Part shown: positions 26,326 to 36,606 of the stretch, one piece after another | How positions within the stretch are numbered: position 1 is the stretch's first letter | How the letters are laid out: each line of letters starts with the position of its first letter | Assembly (NCBI GenBank): GCA_024579835.1 | Contig: CP102060.1 | Coordinates: 1,116,001-1,180,000, forward strand | DNA from: Clostridiaceae bacterium HFYG-1003 | GTDB lineage: Bacteria > Bacillota > Clostridia > Clostridiales > Clostridiaceae | Length of the DNA stretch: 64,000 bases | Reading direction: 5' to 3' | Notes under the pieces: generated by a model | Told to the model about the DNA's origin: nothing | Seen by the model: only the letters and a program-made list of their open reading frames with translations | Databases searched by the model: none | Translations under genes and position numbers: made by a program

Positions 26326-27231
26326 ATGGAACAACGATCCACTCTGACCGGAAAATCCAGGTTTCGGCTCAATGAAGCCATCATCGAGAACATCATCCGG
26401 GTGTTTACCATTGCCACGATCCTGATCACGGCGATGATCATCTATACATTGGTCTCGGAAGCGGCGACTTTCTTCTCACATGTATCTCTCAATCAATTTC
26501 TGCTGGATAATACCTGGCTGCCGCTGTTCAGCCCGGGGCGGTTCGGAATCTGGCCCCTGGTCGTCGGAACCTTCAGCGTGGCGTTTTATTCCATGCTGGT
26601 AGCCATTCCACTGGGACTGGGCAGCGCGGTATTCCTGTCGGAATACGCTCACCCCAATGTCCGGGCGGTCATTAAGCCGATCCTTGAGGTGTTGGCGGGG
26701 ATTCCATCCATTGTTTACGGCTTTTTCGCCCTGAACTATATAACACCGCTGCTGCAGACGCTGGTGCCATCCACTGAAATCTTCAACATCATGTCGGCAG
26801 CCATCGCCGTGGGCATGATGATTCTGCCCCTGGTGGCTTCACTGTCAGAGGATGCCATGAACGCGGTTCCCAATGCCATGCGCAACGGAGCCTACGCGCT
26901 GGGCGCAACCAAGCTGGAGGTTGCCATGAAGATTGTGATTCCGGCTGCCCGCTCCGGCATTATCTCCTCCTTTATTCTGGCGGTGTCCAGAGCGGTGGGG
27001 GAGACCATGATCGTTGCCATTGCTGCCGGATCCAAACCGATGATGACCTTCAACCCATTCAAGTCCATCCAGACGATGACGGGGTACATGGTAGCCACCA
27101 GTACCGGAGAGCTTGGAGTAGGCACGATCCAGTACCAGTCCATCTACGCGGTGGGCATTGTGTTGTTCTTAATGACGCTGCTGCTCAATCTGATTGCCCG
27201 GCAGTTCGTATCCAATAAACGGAGGGGATAA
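26326..27231 (+). CDS. pstC: Phosphate ABC transporter permease PstC
   Basis: This 301-residue protein has about six membrane segments. The permease signature region is IVIPAARSGIISSFILAVSRAVGETMIV, containing the EAA-type loop that contacts PstB. It forms the phosphate channel with PstA. Start ATG 26326 is chosen for the GGAGG 9 bases upstream; an in-frame ATG at 26293 lacks a site. pstA follows after 1 base. Confidence 0.95.
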   Translation: MEQRSTLTGKSRFRLNEAIIENIIRVFTIATILITAMIIYTLVSEAATFFSHVSLNQFLLDNTWLPLFSPGRFGIWPLVVGTFSVAFYSMLVAIPLGLGSAVFLSEYAHPNVRAVIKPILEVLAGIPSIVYGFFALNYITPLLQTLVPSTEIFNIMSAAIAVGMMILPLVASLSEDAMNAVPNAMRNGAYALGATKLEVAMKIVIPAARSGIISSFILAVSRAVGETMIVAIAAGSKPMMTFNPFKSIQTMTGYMVATSTGELGVGTIQYQSIYAVGIVLFLMTLLLNLIARQFVSNKRRG

Positions 27232-27232
27232 G

Positions 27233-28144
27233 ATGAATGAACTAAACCAAGCAGCAGCCCCTTCACTGTCCCGGGAGGAAATGGAGGAACAGGCCAATAT
27301 CAACCGGCGGAAGCGGATCAATTCGATCTGGCACGGTATTTTCTTTGGCTGCACCGTCATTGCCATTATTTTCCTGGCGATGCTGCTTTATCAGATTCTG
27401 TCCGTCGGTCTGCCCCACATCAACTGGGATTTTCTGACGAGCTTTCCGTCACGGCGCCCCGGAGCTGCCGGAGTGAAGGCGGCATTGGCCGGTTCCCTCT
27501 GGATCATGGGCCTTACGGCCCTTATCTCCTTTCCGCTGGGCGTAGGGGCTGCCATTTATCTGTATGAATATGCCCCGAAGAATCGGCTCACCCGATTCCT
27601 GGAACTCAACATCGGCAATCTGGCGGGCGTACCTTCCATTGTCTACGGTATGATCGGCCTCTCCATTTTCGCCAACATCCTGGGCTTTGGCCGAACCCTG
27701 ATCACCGGTGCCCTGACTCTGTCGCTTCTGATCCTGCCGGTGATTATTACCTCGTCTGTGGAGGCACTCAAAACCGTTCCGGATTCCATGCGTCAGAATG
27801 CCCTGGCCCTGGGAGTAACCAAGTGGCAGATGATCACCGGCGTGGTGCTGCCCTTTGCCGCCCCGGGCATAGCAACTGCCTGCATTCTGGCTATTTCCCG
27901 CGGCATTGGCGAGGCCGCGCCGCTGCTGGTTGCCGGAGCGGTCGGCATGATCCTGGCCGTACCGACCTCGATCTTTGACCAGTACACGGTGCTGCCCATC
28001 CAGATCTATGACTGGACAGGACGCACCTTGAAGGAATTCCACGAAAAAGCATCGGCCGGAATTATCGTCCTTTTGGCCATTCTGTTGTTCTTCAACGTCA
28101 TGGCAGTCATCATCCGGAAAAAATTCGGCAAACGGTATGAATAG
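27233..28144 (+). CDS. pstA: Phosphate ABC transporter permease PstA
   Basis: This 303-residue permease has an N-terminal cytoplasmic tail of about 40 residues and six hydrophobic segments. Diagnostic parts are LAGVPSIVYGMIGL and VVLPFAAPGIATACILAISRGIGEAAPLL, the EAA loop. It pairs with PstC in the membrane. Start ATG 27233 follows GGAGGGGATAAG; the longer frame from 27194 overlaps pstC and was rejected. Confidence 0.95.
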   Translation: MNELNQAAAPSLSREEMEEQANINRRKRINSIWHGIFFGCTVIAIIFLAMLLYQILSVGLPHINWDFLTSFPSRRPGAAGVKAALAGSLWIMGLTALISFPLGVGAAIYLYEYAPKNRLTRFLELNIGNLAGVPSIVYGMIGLSIFANILGFGRTLITGALTLSLLILPVIITSSVEALKTVPDSMRQNALALGVTKWQMITGVVLPFAAPGIATACILAISRGIGEAAPLLVAGAVGMILAVPTSIFDQYTVLPIQIYDWTGRTLKEFHEKASAGIIVLLAILLFFNVMAVIIRKKFGKRYE

Positions 28145-28156
28145 GAGACTAGACCG

Positions 28157-28912
28157 ATGAGCAATATCATTGAAGTAGAACATCTGAATTTCTACTACGG
28201 AAACAAACGAGCGCTGGAAGACATCAATATGAAAATCCGGCAGAACCATGTGACAGCCCTGATCGGGCCCTCCGGCTGCGGCAAGTCCACGTTCCTGAGA
28301 TGTCTGAACCGGATGAATGACCTGATTGATGACACCCGGACCGAAGGCCTGATCCAATACATGGGCGAAGATATCAACGGCTCCCAGGTCAATCTGGTCC
28401 ATCTGCGCCGGAAAGTCGGCATGATCTTCCAGAAGGCCAATCCGTTTCCCAAAAGCATCTATGAAAATGTCCTGTTTGGGCCAAAGCGTCATCGCCCGAT
28501 GAAAAAAGCCGAGCAGGATGAACTGGTTGAATCGGCCCTGCGCGGTGCCGCGCTGTGGAACGAAGTCAAGGACACCCTGCACAAGAGTGCCTTTGAATTG
28601 TCCGGGGGACAGCAGCAGCGGCTGTCCATCGCTCGCGTCATTGCCGCCCGGCCGGACGTCATTCTGATGGATGAACCCACCTCGGCCCTGGATCCGCTGT
28701 CGACCCAGAAAGTGGAAGAACTGGTCCAGGAGCTGAAAGAAAACTATACCATCGTCATCGTTACCCACAACATGCAGCAGGCTGCCCGGATCTCCGATTC
28801 CACCGGTTTCTTCCTGAATGGCCGCCTGATTGAGCATGACACCACGAACAACATCTTTTACAATCCGAAGGACAAGAAGACGGAAGACTATATTTCCGGA
28901 AGGTTTGGCTAA
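28157..28912 (+). CDS. pstB: Phosphate ABC transporter ATPase PstB (first copy)
   Basis: This 251-residue ATPase is of normal PstB length. It has Walker [10 protein letters not shown], the Q-loop [10 protein letters not shown], the signature LSGGQQQR, Walker B VILMDEP and the H-loop VTHNMQQ. It powers PstCA. The last base of its TAA stop is the first base of the second pstB, so the pair is translationally coupled. Confidence 0.95.
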   Translation: MSNIIEVEHLNFYYGNKRALEDINMKIRQNHVTALIGPSGCGKSTFLRCLNRMNDLIDDTRTEGLIQYMGEDINGSQVNLVHLRRKVGMIFQKANPFPKSIYENVLFGPKRHRPMKKAEQDELVESALRGAALWNEVKDTLHKSAFELSGGQQQRLSIARVIAARPDVILMDEPTSALDPLSTQKVEELVQELKENYTIVIVTHNMQQAARISDSTGFFLNGRLIEHDTTNNIFYNPKDKKTEDYISGRFG

Positions 28913-29790
28913 TGGAACAGGAATTACAGGAAAAGTTTAATCAGGCAAAGAGCGTTGACCAAAGTGTTCTGCCCAAAGCCCAGCGGGAAGTGAAAGCCCA
29001 GGTGGCGCTGCGGGAACGCAGCCCAGAGGAAATTCCGGGAGAAACCATCATTCGCGTGCGCGAGATGAATTTCTGGTACGACCAGTTTCAGGCGCTGAAG
29101 AATCTCAATCTGGATATCCGGGAAAATGAAATCACCGCCCTGATCGGACCGTCCGGCTGCGGGAAATCCACCTTCCTGCGCTGTCTGAATCGCATGAATG
29201 ATCTGATTCCCAAGACCAGGGTGGAAGGCGCATTGGAATTCAAAGGGCGCGACATCAACCGCGACATGGACATCATGGTGCTGCGCAAGCAGATCGGCAT
29301 GGTGTTCCAGAAACCCAATCCCTTTGACATGTCCGTCTATGACAACATCGCCTTCGGACCGCGGATCCATGGCATGAAGAAGAAACAGGAGCTGGACGAG
29401 CTGGTGGAACGGTCCCTGCGCAAAGCCGCCATCTGGGATGAAATCAAGGATCGGCTTCACGATAACGGTCTGTCCATATCCGGCGGCCAGCAGCAGCGTC
29501 TATGCATTGCGCGTACTCTGTCCACAAACCCATCCATTATTCTGATGGATGAACCGACCTCGGCCCTGGATCCGATCTCCACTCAGAAGATCGAAGAGCT
29601 GATGGAAGAACTCAAGAAAGAATACACGGTGGTCATCGTTACTCATAACATGCAGCAGGCGGGCCGGACCGCGGACGAAACTGTATTTTTCCTGAATGGT
29701 GAAATCGTTGAATCCGGCCGCACCGACAAGATCTTTACCAATCCATTGGACAAACGGACAGAAGAATATATCACGGGCCGATTCGGCTAA
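28912..29790 (+). CDS. pstB: Phosphate ABC transporter ATPase PstB (second copy, N-terminal extension)
   Basis: This 292-residue paralogue has all ATPase motifs: [34 protein letters not shown] and VTHNMQQ. It carries about 45 extra charged residues before the core, absent from the first copy. Tandem pstB genes also occur in Bacillus (pstBA, pstBB). Whether the two form a heterodimer or act under different conditions cannot be told from sequence. Confidence 0.94.
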   Translation: MEQELQEKFNQAKSVDQSVLPKAQREVKAQVALRERSPEEIPGETIIRVREMNFWYDQFQALKNLNLDIRENEITALIGPSGCGKSTFLRCLNRMNDLIPKTRVEGALEFKGRDINRDMDIMVLRKQIGMVFQKPNPFDMSVYDNIAFGPRIHGMKKKQELDELVERSLRKAAIWDEIKDRLHDNGLSISGGQQQRLCIARTLSTNPSIILMDEPTSALDPISTQKIEELMEELKKEYTVVIVTHNMQQAGRTADETVFFLNGEIVESGRTDKIFTNPLDKRTEEYITGRFG

Positions 29791-29805
29791 GGGAAGGGGC
29801 AGCAT

Positions 29806-30462
29806 ATGTCAGTTAAAAATATCCAGTCAGGACTTTTAAGCATTAACAATCACCTGGTCCGAATGGCTCTGTTGGCAGAAGAACAGATCAAGGAAGCCAT
29901 TATCGCGCTTCGGGAAAAGAATGTGACACTGGCCGAGCAGGTCAAAAGCCAGGATGGGATCATCGATGATCTCCAGCGGGTGGTGGAAGACCAGAGCATT
30001 AAACTGATCGCGACTCAGCAGCCAGTAGCCGCGGACTTGCGGACACTGTTCACGACGATTAAAATCGTGACCGATGTCGAGCGCATGGCGGATTATGCCG
30101 TTGATATTGCCCGCATCGCCATTCTGCTGAAAGATGAGGACATTTCCGACGCCATGCCGGAAATCGAGCGGATGGCTGAAATCGCCTGCACCATGCTGAG
30201 AGAATCCATTGATGCCTATACGGCCAAGGACGATGACCGGGCCTATGAAATCACGAAACTCGATGACGAAGTAGACCGTGGCCTGATGAATCTGGTCAAG
30301 CATCTTTATTACGATGCGGCTCAGGTGGAAGAAAGCCGATTTAAGGCTTCGCAGCTGAACTTTGTGGCCAAATACCTGGAACGGATCGGAGATCACGCCA
30401 CCAATATCTGCGAGTGGACCATCTATATTGTAACCGGTGAGTATGTAGAACTGAATGTCTGA
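29806..30462 (+). CDS. phoU: Phosphate transport regulator PhoU
   Basis: This 218-residue protein has two PhoU three-helix repeats with metal-binding motifs DVERMADYAVDIA near residue 88 and LERIGDHATNICEW near residue 190. PhoU links Pst transport to PhoR signalling and lowers PhoR activity when phosphate is plentiful. It closes the pst operon, with a strong terminator 58 bases later. Confidence 0.96.
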   Translation: MSVKNIQSGLLSINNHLVRMALLAEEQIKEAIIALREKNVTLAEQVKSQDGIIDDLQRVVEDQSIKLIATQQPVAADLRTLFTTIKIVTDVERMADYAVDIARIAILLKDEDISDAMPEIERMAEIACTMLRESIDAYTAKDDDRAYEITKLDDEVDRGLMNLVKHLYYDAAQVEESRFKASQLNFVAKYLERIGDHATNICEWTIYIVTGEYVELNV

Positions 30463-30520
30463 TCGGATGCGGACCATCGTACCAGGAGCCATCCGGACGT
30501 TTATCTGAATCGGAAGCCAA

Positions 30521-30551
30521 AAACCTCTGCCACAGCAAACGGCAGAGGTTT
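30521..30551 (+). terminator. Terminator of the pst-phoU operon
   Basis: AAACCTCTGCC pairs perfectly with GGCAGAGGTTT over a 9-base loop, followed by TCTTA. Confidence 0.82.
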
Positions 30552-30618
30552 CTTACATAATGTGCCATGCCGTAGTACTGGGAAGAGATGAGTCGCCGTT
30601 GAGAGTTAACGGTTTTCC

Positions 30619-30887
30619 TTGTCGAATGCATCCGGATAGTGCTATAATCAGAGGCTGGTCAGATATTATTTCAAATTGTTCAGATTCTCTGAAATGGATC
30701 AGAACATATCGAAGGAAAGTCCGGCTGGAACGCAAGAACCAGGCTTGGAGAGACTGAAACGATCATTATAGAGAATCGACGATGACTCTTCAATAATATT
30801 TTTCCAAGAATTAATTACATAATATAAATTATGGCAATATAAATTATGGTAAACCTGACGGCTTCTCGAAATTTAATCGAAGCTTTT
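30619..30887 (+). ncRNA. Candidate small RNA transcription unit between phoU and the DUF512 gene
   Basis: A good promoter (TTGTCG, 18-base spacer, TATAAT at 30643-30648) faces a stretch with no convincing gene. A terminator-like hairpin (GCTTCTCGA with TCGAAGC, 30861-30883) followed by TTTT lies about 230 bases on. A short open frame at 30560-30757 starts before the promoter and has no ribosome-binding site. No known RNA family is recognised. Confidence 0.35.
30822..30851 (+). repeat. 15-bp tandem duplication
   Basis: ATATAAATTATGGCA and ATATAAATTATGGTA stand back to back with one difference, inside the candidate small RNA region. Confidence 0.7.
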
Positions 30888-30938
30888 GATGATTTCAGCT
30901 ATACAGAGCGTGAATTCACTGTCGTCAGGGAACTGTTT

Positions 30939-30947
30939 TGGTATAAT
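30939..30947 (+). promoter_or_regulatory. Extended -10 promoter of the DUF512 gene
   Basis: TGGTATAAT is a complete extended -10 located 25 bases before the DUF512 start codon. The context GGGAACTGTT before it resembles that before the glycosyltransferase promoter at 17.5 kb. Confidence 0.6.
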
Positions 30948-30972
30948 AAGTAGAGAGAAATGAGGTGTTTCC

Positions 30973-32340
30973 ATGAGTTATAACAAACTCATCCAAATTG
31001 ACGGTAAGCTGGTCGATCCGATCCGGCGCAACGTCATCACCGAAGTAGATAAAAAGAGTCCGGCGGACCGGGCCGGAATTACTGTTGGAGACCGTCTGGT
31101 TAAAATCAATGAGGTTCCGGTCAAGGACATATTGGACTATCGCTTCCTGACGGCAGCCGAACGCTTCACGCTGACGATTCAGCGGTCTCAGGGAGAGGAA
31201 ACCAGGGAATATACGGTATCGATTGAGAAGGAAATGTATGAGGAACTGGGGCTGAATTTTGCCAGCGGCATTATGGACAAAGCCAGCAGCTGCTCAAACA
31301 ACTGTATTTTCTGTTTTATCGATCAGTTGCCGCCCGGCATGAGAGAAACCCTCTATTTCAAGGATGATGACTCCCGCCTGTCATTTCTTCAGGGTAATTT
31401 TGTTACCCTGACCAATATGACCGAAAGCGATATTCGGCGCATCATTAACTACCGCATCAGTCCCATCAATATCTCGGTCCATACCACGAACCCGGAACTG
31501 CGGGTTACGATGCTGAACAATCGAGTGGCCGGAAATCTGTATCCTCGGATGCAGCAGCTGGCTGCAGCCCGCATTCAGATGGGCGCTCAGATCGTTCTGG
31601 TGCCTGGCTACAATGATGGGGCGGAACTGGAAAGAACGCTCCGAGATCTGGCGGCACTTCATCCGTATGTTACAGGAGTGGCCATCGTTCCGCTGGGTAT
31701 GACGAAATATCGACAGGGACTGCCAAATCTGATTCCTTTTACTGCTGAATCCTCCAGAGAAGTCATTCATCAGCTGGATGAACTCCAGCAGGAATTCCGT
31801 CTGACCACCGGTTCTGAGTTTGCCCGCTGCGCAGATGAGTTTTACTGCATGGCGGGAATTGATGTTCCGGATGAAGATTTCTACGATGGCTACAGTCAGC
31901 TGGAAGACGGAATCGGAATGATTCGGCTGTTCCGTGAATCCATCGCCGCGACGCTGGAAGATCTGGCACCGGGCAGCGGAAGTTTCAGCTTCGTCACCGG
32001 CACTTCCGCTCATGAAGAGATTCGGCAGGCCGCCGATCAGATTTCTCAGCGCAATCCCCGGCTGGCGATCAATACCCACCGCGTTCTGAACGACTTTTTC
32101 GGCCACTCCATTACCGTGGCCGGATTGCTGACCGGACGGGATGTGCTCAATACTCTGAAGCAGGGAACTGTGCATGACCACCTCATTATGCCACGGAATA
32201 TGTTCCGCTCAGGGGAAGAGCTGATGCTCGACGGCGTGACGATACAGGACCTGGAGCGCGAACTGGATACCAAAGTCCTCATCGTGGATTACACGGGGGA
32301 AGACCTTATCGAACAAATGAATCAGGCAATGGCGCCATAA
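30973..32340 (+). CDS. DUF512 family radical SAM protein with N-terminal PDZ domain
   Basis: This 455-residue protein has a PDZ-like domain (about residues 1-80, [16 protein letters not shown]) and a radical SAM-type cluster motif CSNNCIFC with spacing CX3CX2C. A DUF512 C-terminal domain follows. The order DUF512-der is conserved in Clostridia, which suggests a link to ribosome assembly or envelope function, but no substrate is known. GAGGTG precedes the ATG. Length and architecture are normal for the family. Confidence 0.9.
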   Translation: MSYNKLIQIDGKLVDPIRRNVITEVDKKSPADRAGITVGDRLVKINEVPVKDILDYRFLTAAERFTLTIQRSQGEETREYTVSIEKEMYEELGLNFASGIMDKASSCSNNCIFCFIDQLPPGMRETLYFKDDDSRLSFLQGNFVTLTNMTESDIRRIINYRISPINISVHTTNPELRVTMLNNRVAGNLYPRMQQLAAARIQMGAQIVLVPGYNDGAELERTLRDLAALHPYVTGVAIVPLGMTKYRQGLPNLIPFTAESSREVIHQLDELQQEFRLTTGSEFARCADEFYCMAGIDVPDEDFYDGYSQLEDGIGMIRLFRESIAATLEDLAPGSGSFSFVTGTSAHEEIRQAADQISQRNPRLAINTHRVLNDFFGHSITVAGLLTGRDVLNTLKQGTVHDHLIMPRNMFRSGEELMLDGVTIQDLERELDTKVLIVDYTGEDLIEQMNQAMAP

Positions 32341-32429
32341 CGCCAGGCAGGATATTCCTGGATCCGATCAAGAGATCCTTACTATTAAGAATGAAAGGCA
32401 GAGCAAACCGCTCTGTACAGGTAAATCAT

Positions 32430-33749
32430 ATGGGAAAACCAATCGTCGCCATTGTCGGGCGCCCCAATGTAGGAAAATCGACACTGTTTAACCGTCTGGC
32501 CGGTCATCGGATCGCCATTGTCGAGGATACGCCAGGCGTAACCCGGGATCGGATTTATGCTGACGCCGACTGGCTCAGTCATGATTTCCGCCTCATCGAT
32601 ACCGGTGGAATCGAACCGACCTCAGAGGATGAGATCCTCTCGCAGATGCGCCGTCAGGCTGAAATTGCGATGGAAACCGCCGATGTCATCATCTTCATGG
32701 TGGACGGCAAGACCGGTCTGGCCGATGCTGACCGGGAAGTCGCCTCCATGCTGCGCCGCTCCGGCAAACCCGTCGTGCTGGCTGTCAACAAGATCGATAA
32801 TCTGCATGAATCCGCCAATGCCTATGAATTCTATAATCTGGGCATGGGCGAACCCTTTGCGATTTCCAGCAGCCAGGGACTGAATCTGGGCGATATGCTG
32901 GATGAAGTCGTGGCTCATTTCCCGGCAGCCGAGGCAGCCGAGGAAGAAGACGAGACCATCCGGGTCGCCTTTGTCGGAAAACCAAACGTCGGCAAATCGT
33001 CCCTCGTGAACCGGCTTCTGGGTGAGGAACGCAGCATCGTAACGGACATTCCTGGCACCACCCGGGATGCCATCGATTCCTACCTGGAAACCGAAGAAGG
33101 CAAATTTGTTGTGGTTGATACCGCCGGTCTGCGGCGCAAGGCGAAAGTGCGCGAGGAAATCGAGCGTTATTCAGGCCTGCGCACCATGACCTCCATTGAA
33201 CGGGCTGATGTCATCGCTCTGCTCATTGATGCCAGTGAAGGAGCTACCGAACAGGATGAAAAGATCATCGGCTATGCCCATGAAATGAAGAAGGGGCTGC
33301 TGATCATTGTAAACAAGTGGGATCTGGTGGAGAAGGATGACAAGACCATGGACCGCTTCACCAAAGAACTGAGAGTGCGCTTCCACTTCCTGAATTATGT
33401 TCCGTTCCTGTTCATTTCCGCCAAAACCGGACTGCGCTCGCACAAGGTTTTAAAAGAAGTGGCCAGAGTATTTGAAAACTACAATCGCCGGATTTCCACC
33501 GGTATCCTCAATGATGTCATTTCCAAGGCGCTTCTGATGAAGGAACCCCCGGTGGTCTCCAACCGCCGGCTCAAGGTGTATTATGTCACCCAAACCGGAG
33601 TTCGCCCACCGACATTTATTTTCTTTGTAAATGATCCGGCTCTGCTCCATTTCTCCTATATGAGATACTTGGAAAATCAGCTGCGAGCCAGCTTTGATTT
33701 CGAAGGCACCGGAATAAAAATGGAATTCAGAGAGAGGAAAGAGAGTTGA
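32430..33749 (+). CDS. der: Ribosome biogenesis GTPase Der (EngA)
   Basis: This 439-residue protein has two GTPase domains in tandem. The first has GRPNVGKST and DTGGIE, the second [17 protein letters not shown] and NKWD. A KH-like C-terminal domain follows. Der assists 50S subunit assembly. Start ATG 32430 gives the conserved [10 protein letters not shown] beginning; an in-frame ATG at 32391 would add 13 unconserved residues. Its stop overlaps the gpsA start. The plsY gene that often lies between der and gpsA is missing. Confidence 0.96.
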   Translation: MGKPIVAIVGRPNVGKSTLFNRLAGHRIAIVEDTPGVTRDRIYADADWLSHDFRLIDTGGIEPTSEDEILSQMRRQAEIAMETADVIIFMVDGKTGLADADREVASMLRRSGKPVVLAVNKIDNLHESANAYEFYNLGMGEPFAISSSQGLNLGDMLDEVVAHFPAAEAAEEEDETIRVAFVGKPNVGKSSLVNRLLGEERSIVTDIPGTTRDAIDSYLETEEGKFVVVDTAGLRRKAKVREEIERYSGLRTMTSIERADVIALLIDASEGATEQDEKIIGYAHEMKKGLLIIVNKWDLVEKDDKTMDRFTKELRVRFHFLNYVPFLFISAKTGLRSHKVLKEVARVFENYNRRISTGILNDVISKALLMKEPPVVSNRRLKVYYVTQTGVRPPTFIFFVNDPALLHFSYMRYLENQLRASFDFEGTGIKMEFRERKES

Positions 33750-34729
33750 AGATCACATTTTTAGGGGGAGGGTCCTTTGGGACCGCATTGGCGAAAGCCA
33801 TGACTCAGAACGGTCATGAAGTTATGTTGTGGGAACGGAACGAGGAACGCGTCCGGGAAGTCAACGAACAGCACACCAATGGGAAATATCTTCAGGGGAT
33901 CCGTCTGCCGGAAAGCTTACGGGCCACTGTAGATTTAGGGGAGGCACTGAATCACCGTGATATGGTGGTCCTGGCCGTCCCATCCTCTTCCATTCGTGAA
34001 GTCTCCGGAAAGATCAAACCATATTTATCCGGAGATGAAATTATCGTCAGCATCGCCAAAGGTGTTGATCCAAAGAGCCTGAAGCCCCTGTCCCAAACGA
34101 TCTTTGAAGTGCTGGACAAGGACCCGGTGATTCTGTCCGGTCCATCCCATGCCGAAGAAGTGGCGCAGGGACTCCCGACTACGCTGGTGGCATCTTCCCG
34201 CAACGAACTCGCCATGGTGCGAGTACAGGAAGCTTTTTCCAGCAACAGCCTGCGCGTCTACCGCAACCATGACCTGATGGGCGTGGAAATTGGCGGCGCG
34301 GTTAAGAACATCATCGCGCTGGCGGCGGGGATCTCCGACGGAATCGGTTATGGCGACAATGCCAAGGCAGCCCTGATGACCCGAGGCATGACTGAGATCA
34401 TCCGCATCGGAGAAAAGATGGGCGCCGAGACCGAGACCTTCTATGGCCTGACCGGAATCGGAGACCTCATTGTAACCTGCACCTCCATGCACAGCCGCAA
34501 TCGGCGCTGCGGAATTCTGATCGGCCAAGGAAAATCCATGGATGAAGCGACGAAAGAAGTAGGCATGGTAGTGGAAGGCATTAAAGCCACACAGGCATTT
34601 TTTGAGCTGGCGAAAAAGTACAATGTCGAAATGCCCATTACCGACGCCGTTCACCAGATCCTGTTTGAAGATGTTACGCCTCGCGACGCGGTCATCAATC
34701 TGATGAACCGGGAACTGAAGCGGGAATAA
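33746..34729 (+). CDS. gpsA: Glycerol-3-phosphate dehydrogenase [NAD(P)+]
   Basis: This 327-residue protein has the N-terminal dinucleotide fold [12 protein letters not shown], the [12 protein letters not shown] loop, and the catalytic lysine in [27 protein letters not shown] and [11 protein letters not shown] follow. It reduces dihydroxyacetone phosphate to glycerol-3-phosphate for phospholipid synthesis. The start is TTG at 33746, with AGAGAGG upstream, overlapping the der stop by four bases. Confidence 0.96.
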   Translation: MKITFLGGGSFGTALAKAMTQNGHEVMLWERNEERVREVNEQHTNGKYLQGIRLPESLRATVDLGEALNHRDMVVLAVPSSSIREVSGKIKPYLSGDEIIVSIAKGVDPKSLKPLSQTIFEVLDKDPVILSGPSHAEEVAQGLPTTLVASSRNELAMVRVQEAFSSNSLRVYRNHDLMGVEIGGAVKNIIALAAGISDGIGYGDNAKAALMTRGMTEIIRIGEKMGAETETFYGLTGIGDLIVTCTSMHSRNRRCGILIGQGKSMDEATKEVGMVVEGIKATQAFFELAKKYNVEMPITDAVHQILFEDVTPRDAVINLMNRELKRE

Positions 34730-34743
34730 ATCAAGGGCTGTCA

Positions 34744-34777
34744 TCCTTGGATATCAATAAGACATCCAAGGATATTT
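34744..34777 (+). terminator. Hairpin just after gpsA
   Basis: ATCCTTGGAT pairs with ATCCAAGGAT across a 12-14-base loop, followed by ATTTGAC. It has a weak T tract; the next hairpin is the better terminator. Confidence 0.5.
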
Positions 34778-34814
34778 GACAACATCACATATTAATCACA
34801 CCTCATACCCTAAA

Positions 34815-34859
34815 CGCCGAATCCCAGCCCAAAATAGCCAGGGATTCGGCGATTTTTTT
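34815..34859 (+). terminator. Strong terminator of the der-gpsA unit
   Basis: CGCCGAATCCC pairs perfectly with GGGATTCGGCG over a 15-base loop, followed by ATTTTTTT. Confidence 0.88.
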
Positions 34860-34879
34860 CTGTCTGTCTTCTGGGTGAT

Positions 34880-35038
34880 TCAAGAAAAGTAATAGAACCT
34901 GAGAACCAAGAGAATAAGGGAAAATCAGAGAACCTGGAAAGCAGACAACCAGAGAACCAATGGAATTAAGGGAGCCAAGAGATACTTATAAACCAAGGAA
35001 TCAGAGGAAACAGGGTAACAGGGTAACAGGGTAAACAG
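34880..35038 (+). repeat. Purine-rich degenerate repeats, with a 9-bp tandem repeat at the end
   Basis: The + strand is strongly A/G-biased. A block starting GAGAACCAA at 34901 recurs in degenerate form 51 bases later at 34952, and shorter AGAGAACC copies lie between. Near 35010-35038 ACAGGGTAA is repeated three times. No gene is seen in 34860-35280. Confidence 0.6.
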
Positions 35039-35192
35039 AAGATTTATATGAAGTGAAGGGATCATAGGGATTGAGATCAGTTGGCGTTGACTGGTTATTC
35101 TGATGGTGCTGTTTGAGGATGTTCGATCGGATAGTCAATAAGACTGTGTTGGCTTTTTTTAGCTCATTTCCCAGTTTTCATTCAACTTCATG

Positions 35193-35198
35193 TATAAT
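35193..35198 (+). promoter_or_regulatory. Likely -10 element of the acetylation operon
   Basis: A perfect TATAAT lies 87 bases before the first gene of the four-gene operon. The -35 is weak. Confidence 0.45.
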
Positions 35199-35284
35199 AG
35201 GAAAAGGAACGCAGACTGGGTTTCCGTTTTGTTTTGGAAAAAACAAGATAGTTCATATCCCCGGGCAGAAAAGGACGATCATAC

Positions 35285-36088
35285 ATGGCAAAACCATTGA
35301 ATAAACCATATAATAATCGAAAAAAAAGAAAAACGAAATACCGGTGGGGACGGATCGGGCTGGCTGCCCTGATTTTTTTGATCATCGTGGGCTATTTTGC
35401 AGTTCGTCAGCATCAGAAGAACGAAGCAGCGCGTCAGATTGAAATTAATCGCCAGGTCGTACGGGCGATGGAGGCCAAGTCCGTTACCGAGATCGAAGCC
35501 AGACTGCGCTCAATCAAAGAGCAGTATGGCATAGGCAAGATCGCCGTGGCCGAGATTCCCAACCGGAAATATTTCGAAGACGCAATTTTCATGGGCGATT
35601 CCATCACTCAGTCCATATCCCTCTACGATTTGCTGCCGCCCTCCAATGTGGTTGCCAAAGTAGGGCGCAATACCAAGACAGCCACAGAGGATGTGGCGCT
35701 GTTGTCCAATCTGTCGCCGGCCCGGATTTTTCTCTGGTATGGCATGAATGATTTGGAAAACTTCTCCTCGGCCGATGCATTTACGGCCAGTTATCGCACC
35801 TTGCTGGAGCAGATCCGGGGAAAGCTGCCCCAGACTGAAATCGTGCTGCTCTCCATTCTGCCTTCTAATGCCAAAGCAATTCAGAAGCAGCCGGCGCTGG
35901 CAAAGACACGTCGGGAAGCCTTCAATAAAGGCATCCAGACACTGGCCGATGAATCCAATGCGATTTACATGGATATTTCCAGCGTCGTTACGGAAGAGCT
36001 CTATGAACCGGATGGAATTCATGTCAAACCGCAGTTTTATACGGATTTCTTCAACTTCATCAAACGGGAGTTTATTGAAAAACGATGA
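35285..36088 (+). CDS. Membrane-anchored SGNH/GDSL esterase-like protein
   Basis: This 267-residue protein has a basic N-terminus, one transmembrane helix (about residues 24-42) and a coiled, charged stretch. The SGNH domain follows: FMGDSITQS (block I, Ser), WYGMNDLENF (block III, G-x-N-D) and PDGIHVKPQF (block V, D-x-x-H). All catalytic-type residues are present. It begins an operon with DUF4358, MBOAT and DHHW genes and is likely to add or remove acetyl groups on an exported polymer. Stop and next start overlap by four bases. Confidence 0.85.
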   Translation: MAKPLNKPYNNRKKRKTKYRWGRIGLAALIFLIIVGYFAVRQHQKNEAARQIEINRQVVRAMEAKSVTEIEARLRSIKEQYGIGKIAVAEIPNRKYFEDAIFMGDSITQSISLYDLLPPSNVVAKVGRNTKTATEDVALLSNLSPARIFLWYGMNDLENFSSADAFTASYRTLLEQIRGKLPQTEIVLLSILPSNAKAIQKQPALAKTRREAFNKGIQTLADESNAIYMDISSVVTEELYEPDGIHVKPQFYTDFFNFIKREFIEKR

Positions 36089-36591
36089 AAATACAATCTT
36101 TTTTACACCGTCACCGGGAAGGGGTGCGCAACGCATCCGTAATCACCGGACTCGTCCTGAGCATGTTTTTCGCTCTGTCTCTTGCCGGAATCATCCATTT
36201 TGGCTCACCGGACTTCGCCCAGATTCGCGCCGCGGTGGAACAGAAAGCCGATCTGACGGTCATGATGACCGGAGATGAACAGACACTGCGCAAAAATTAT
36301 GGCATTTCAGACCGGGATCTGGAGCAATTTGTCTATTTCGCGCCCAAGAGCGCCATGGATGCCTCGGAGATCCTTGTTTTGGAAGCGAAGGAAGAATCCA
36401 GCCTGGCCGGATTCCGTCAGGTGATTGAAAATCGGCGGACTGCCCGGTCAGACATGTATCGCAATTACCGGCCGGAAGAAGCCCGGCTGTTGGAAGATTC
36501 CGTCCTGAAGGTTCAGGGCAGATTTCTGATTTTTATTTCCAGCCGCAACGTCCAGGAAGTCAAAGCAGCCCTGGATCTGAGTTTTCGTTAA
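36085..36591 (+). CDS. DUF4358 family protein
   Basis: This 168-residue protein has one N-terminal transmembrane segment (about residues 18-40) and an extracytoplasmic domain. The pattern ASEILVLEAKE...YRPEEARLLEDSVLKVQGRFLIFISS matches DUF4358. Genes of this family commonly accompany MBOAT and DHHW genes in Firmicutes. No catalytic motif is visible and the function is unknown; a structural role in the acetylation complex is an inference. Confidence 0.78.
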   Translation: MKIQSFLHRHREGVRNASVITGLVLSMFFALSLAGIIHFGSPDFAQIRAAVEQKADLTVMMTGDEQTLRKNYGISDRDLEQFVYFAPKSAMDASEILVLEAKEESSLAGFRQVIENRRTARSDMYRNYRPEEARLLEDSVLKVQGRFLIFISSRNVQEVKAALDLSFR

Positions 36592-36606
36592 TGGAGAGAT
36601 ATTGCC

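Noticed and set aside
30710-30730. GGAAAGTCC motif resembling the P4 region of RNase P RNA
   Set aside because: The matching 3' strand and the other conserved blocks are not present within the expected distance, so it is probably chance.
30560-30757. A 65-codon open frame after phoU
   Set aside because: It starts upstream of a good promoter, has no ribosome-binding site, and resembles nothing known.
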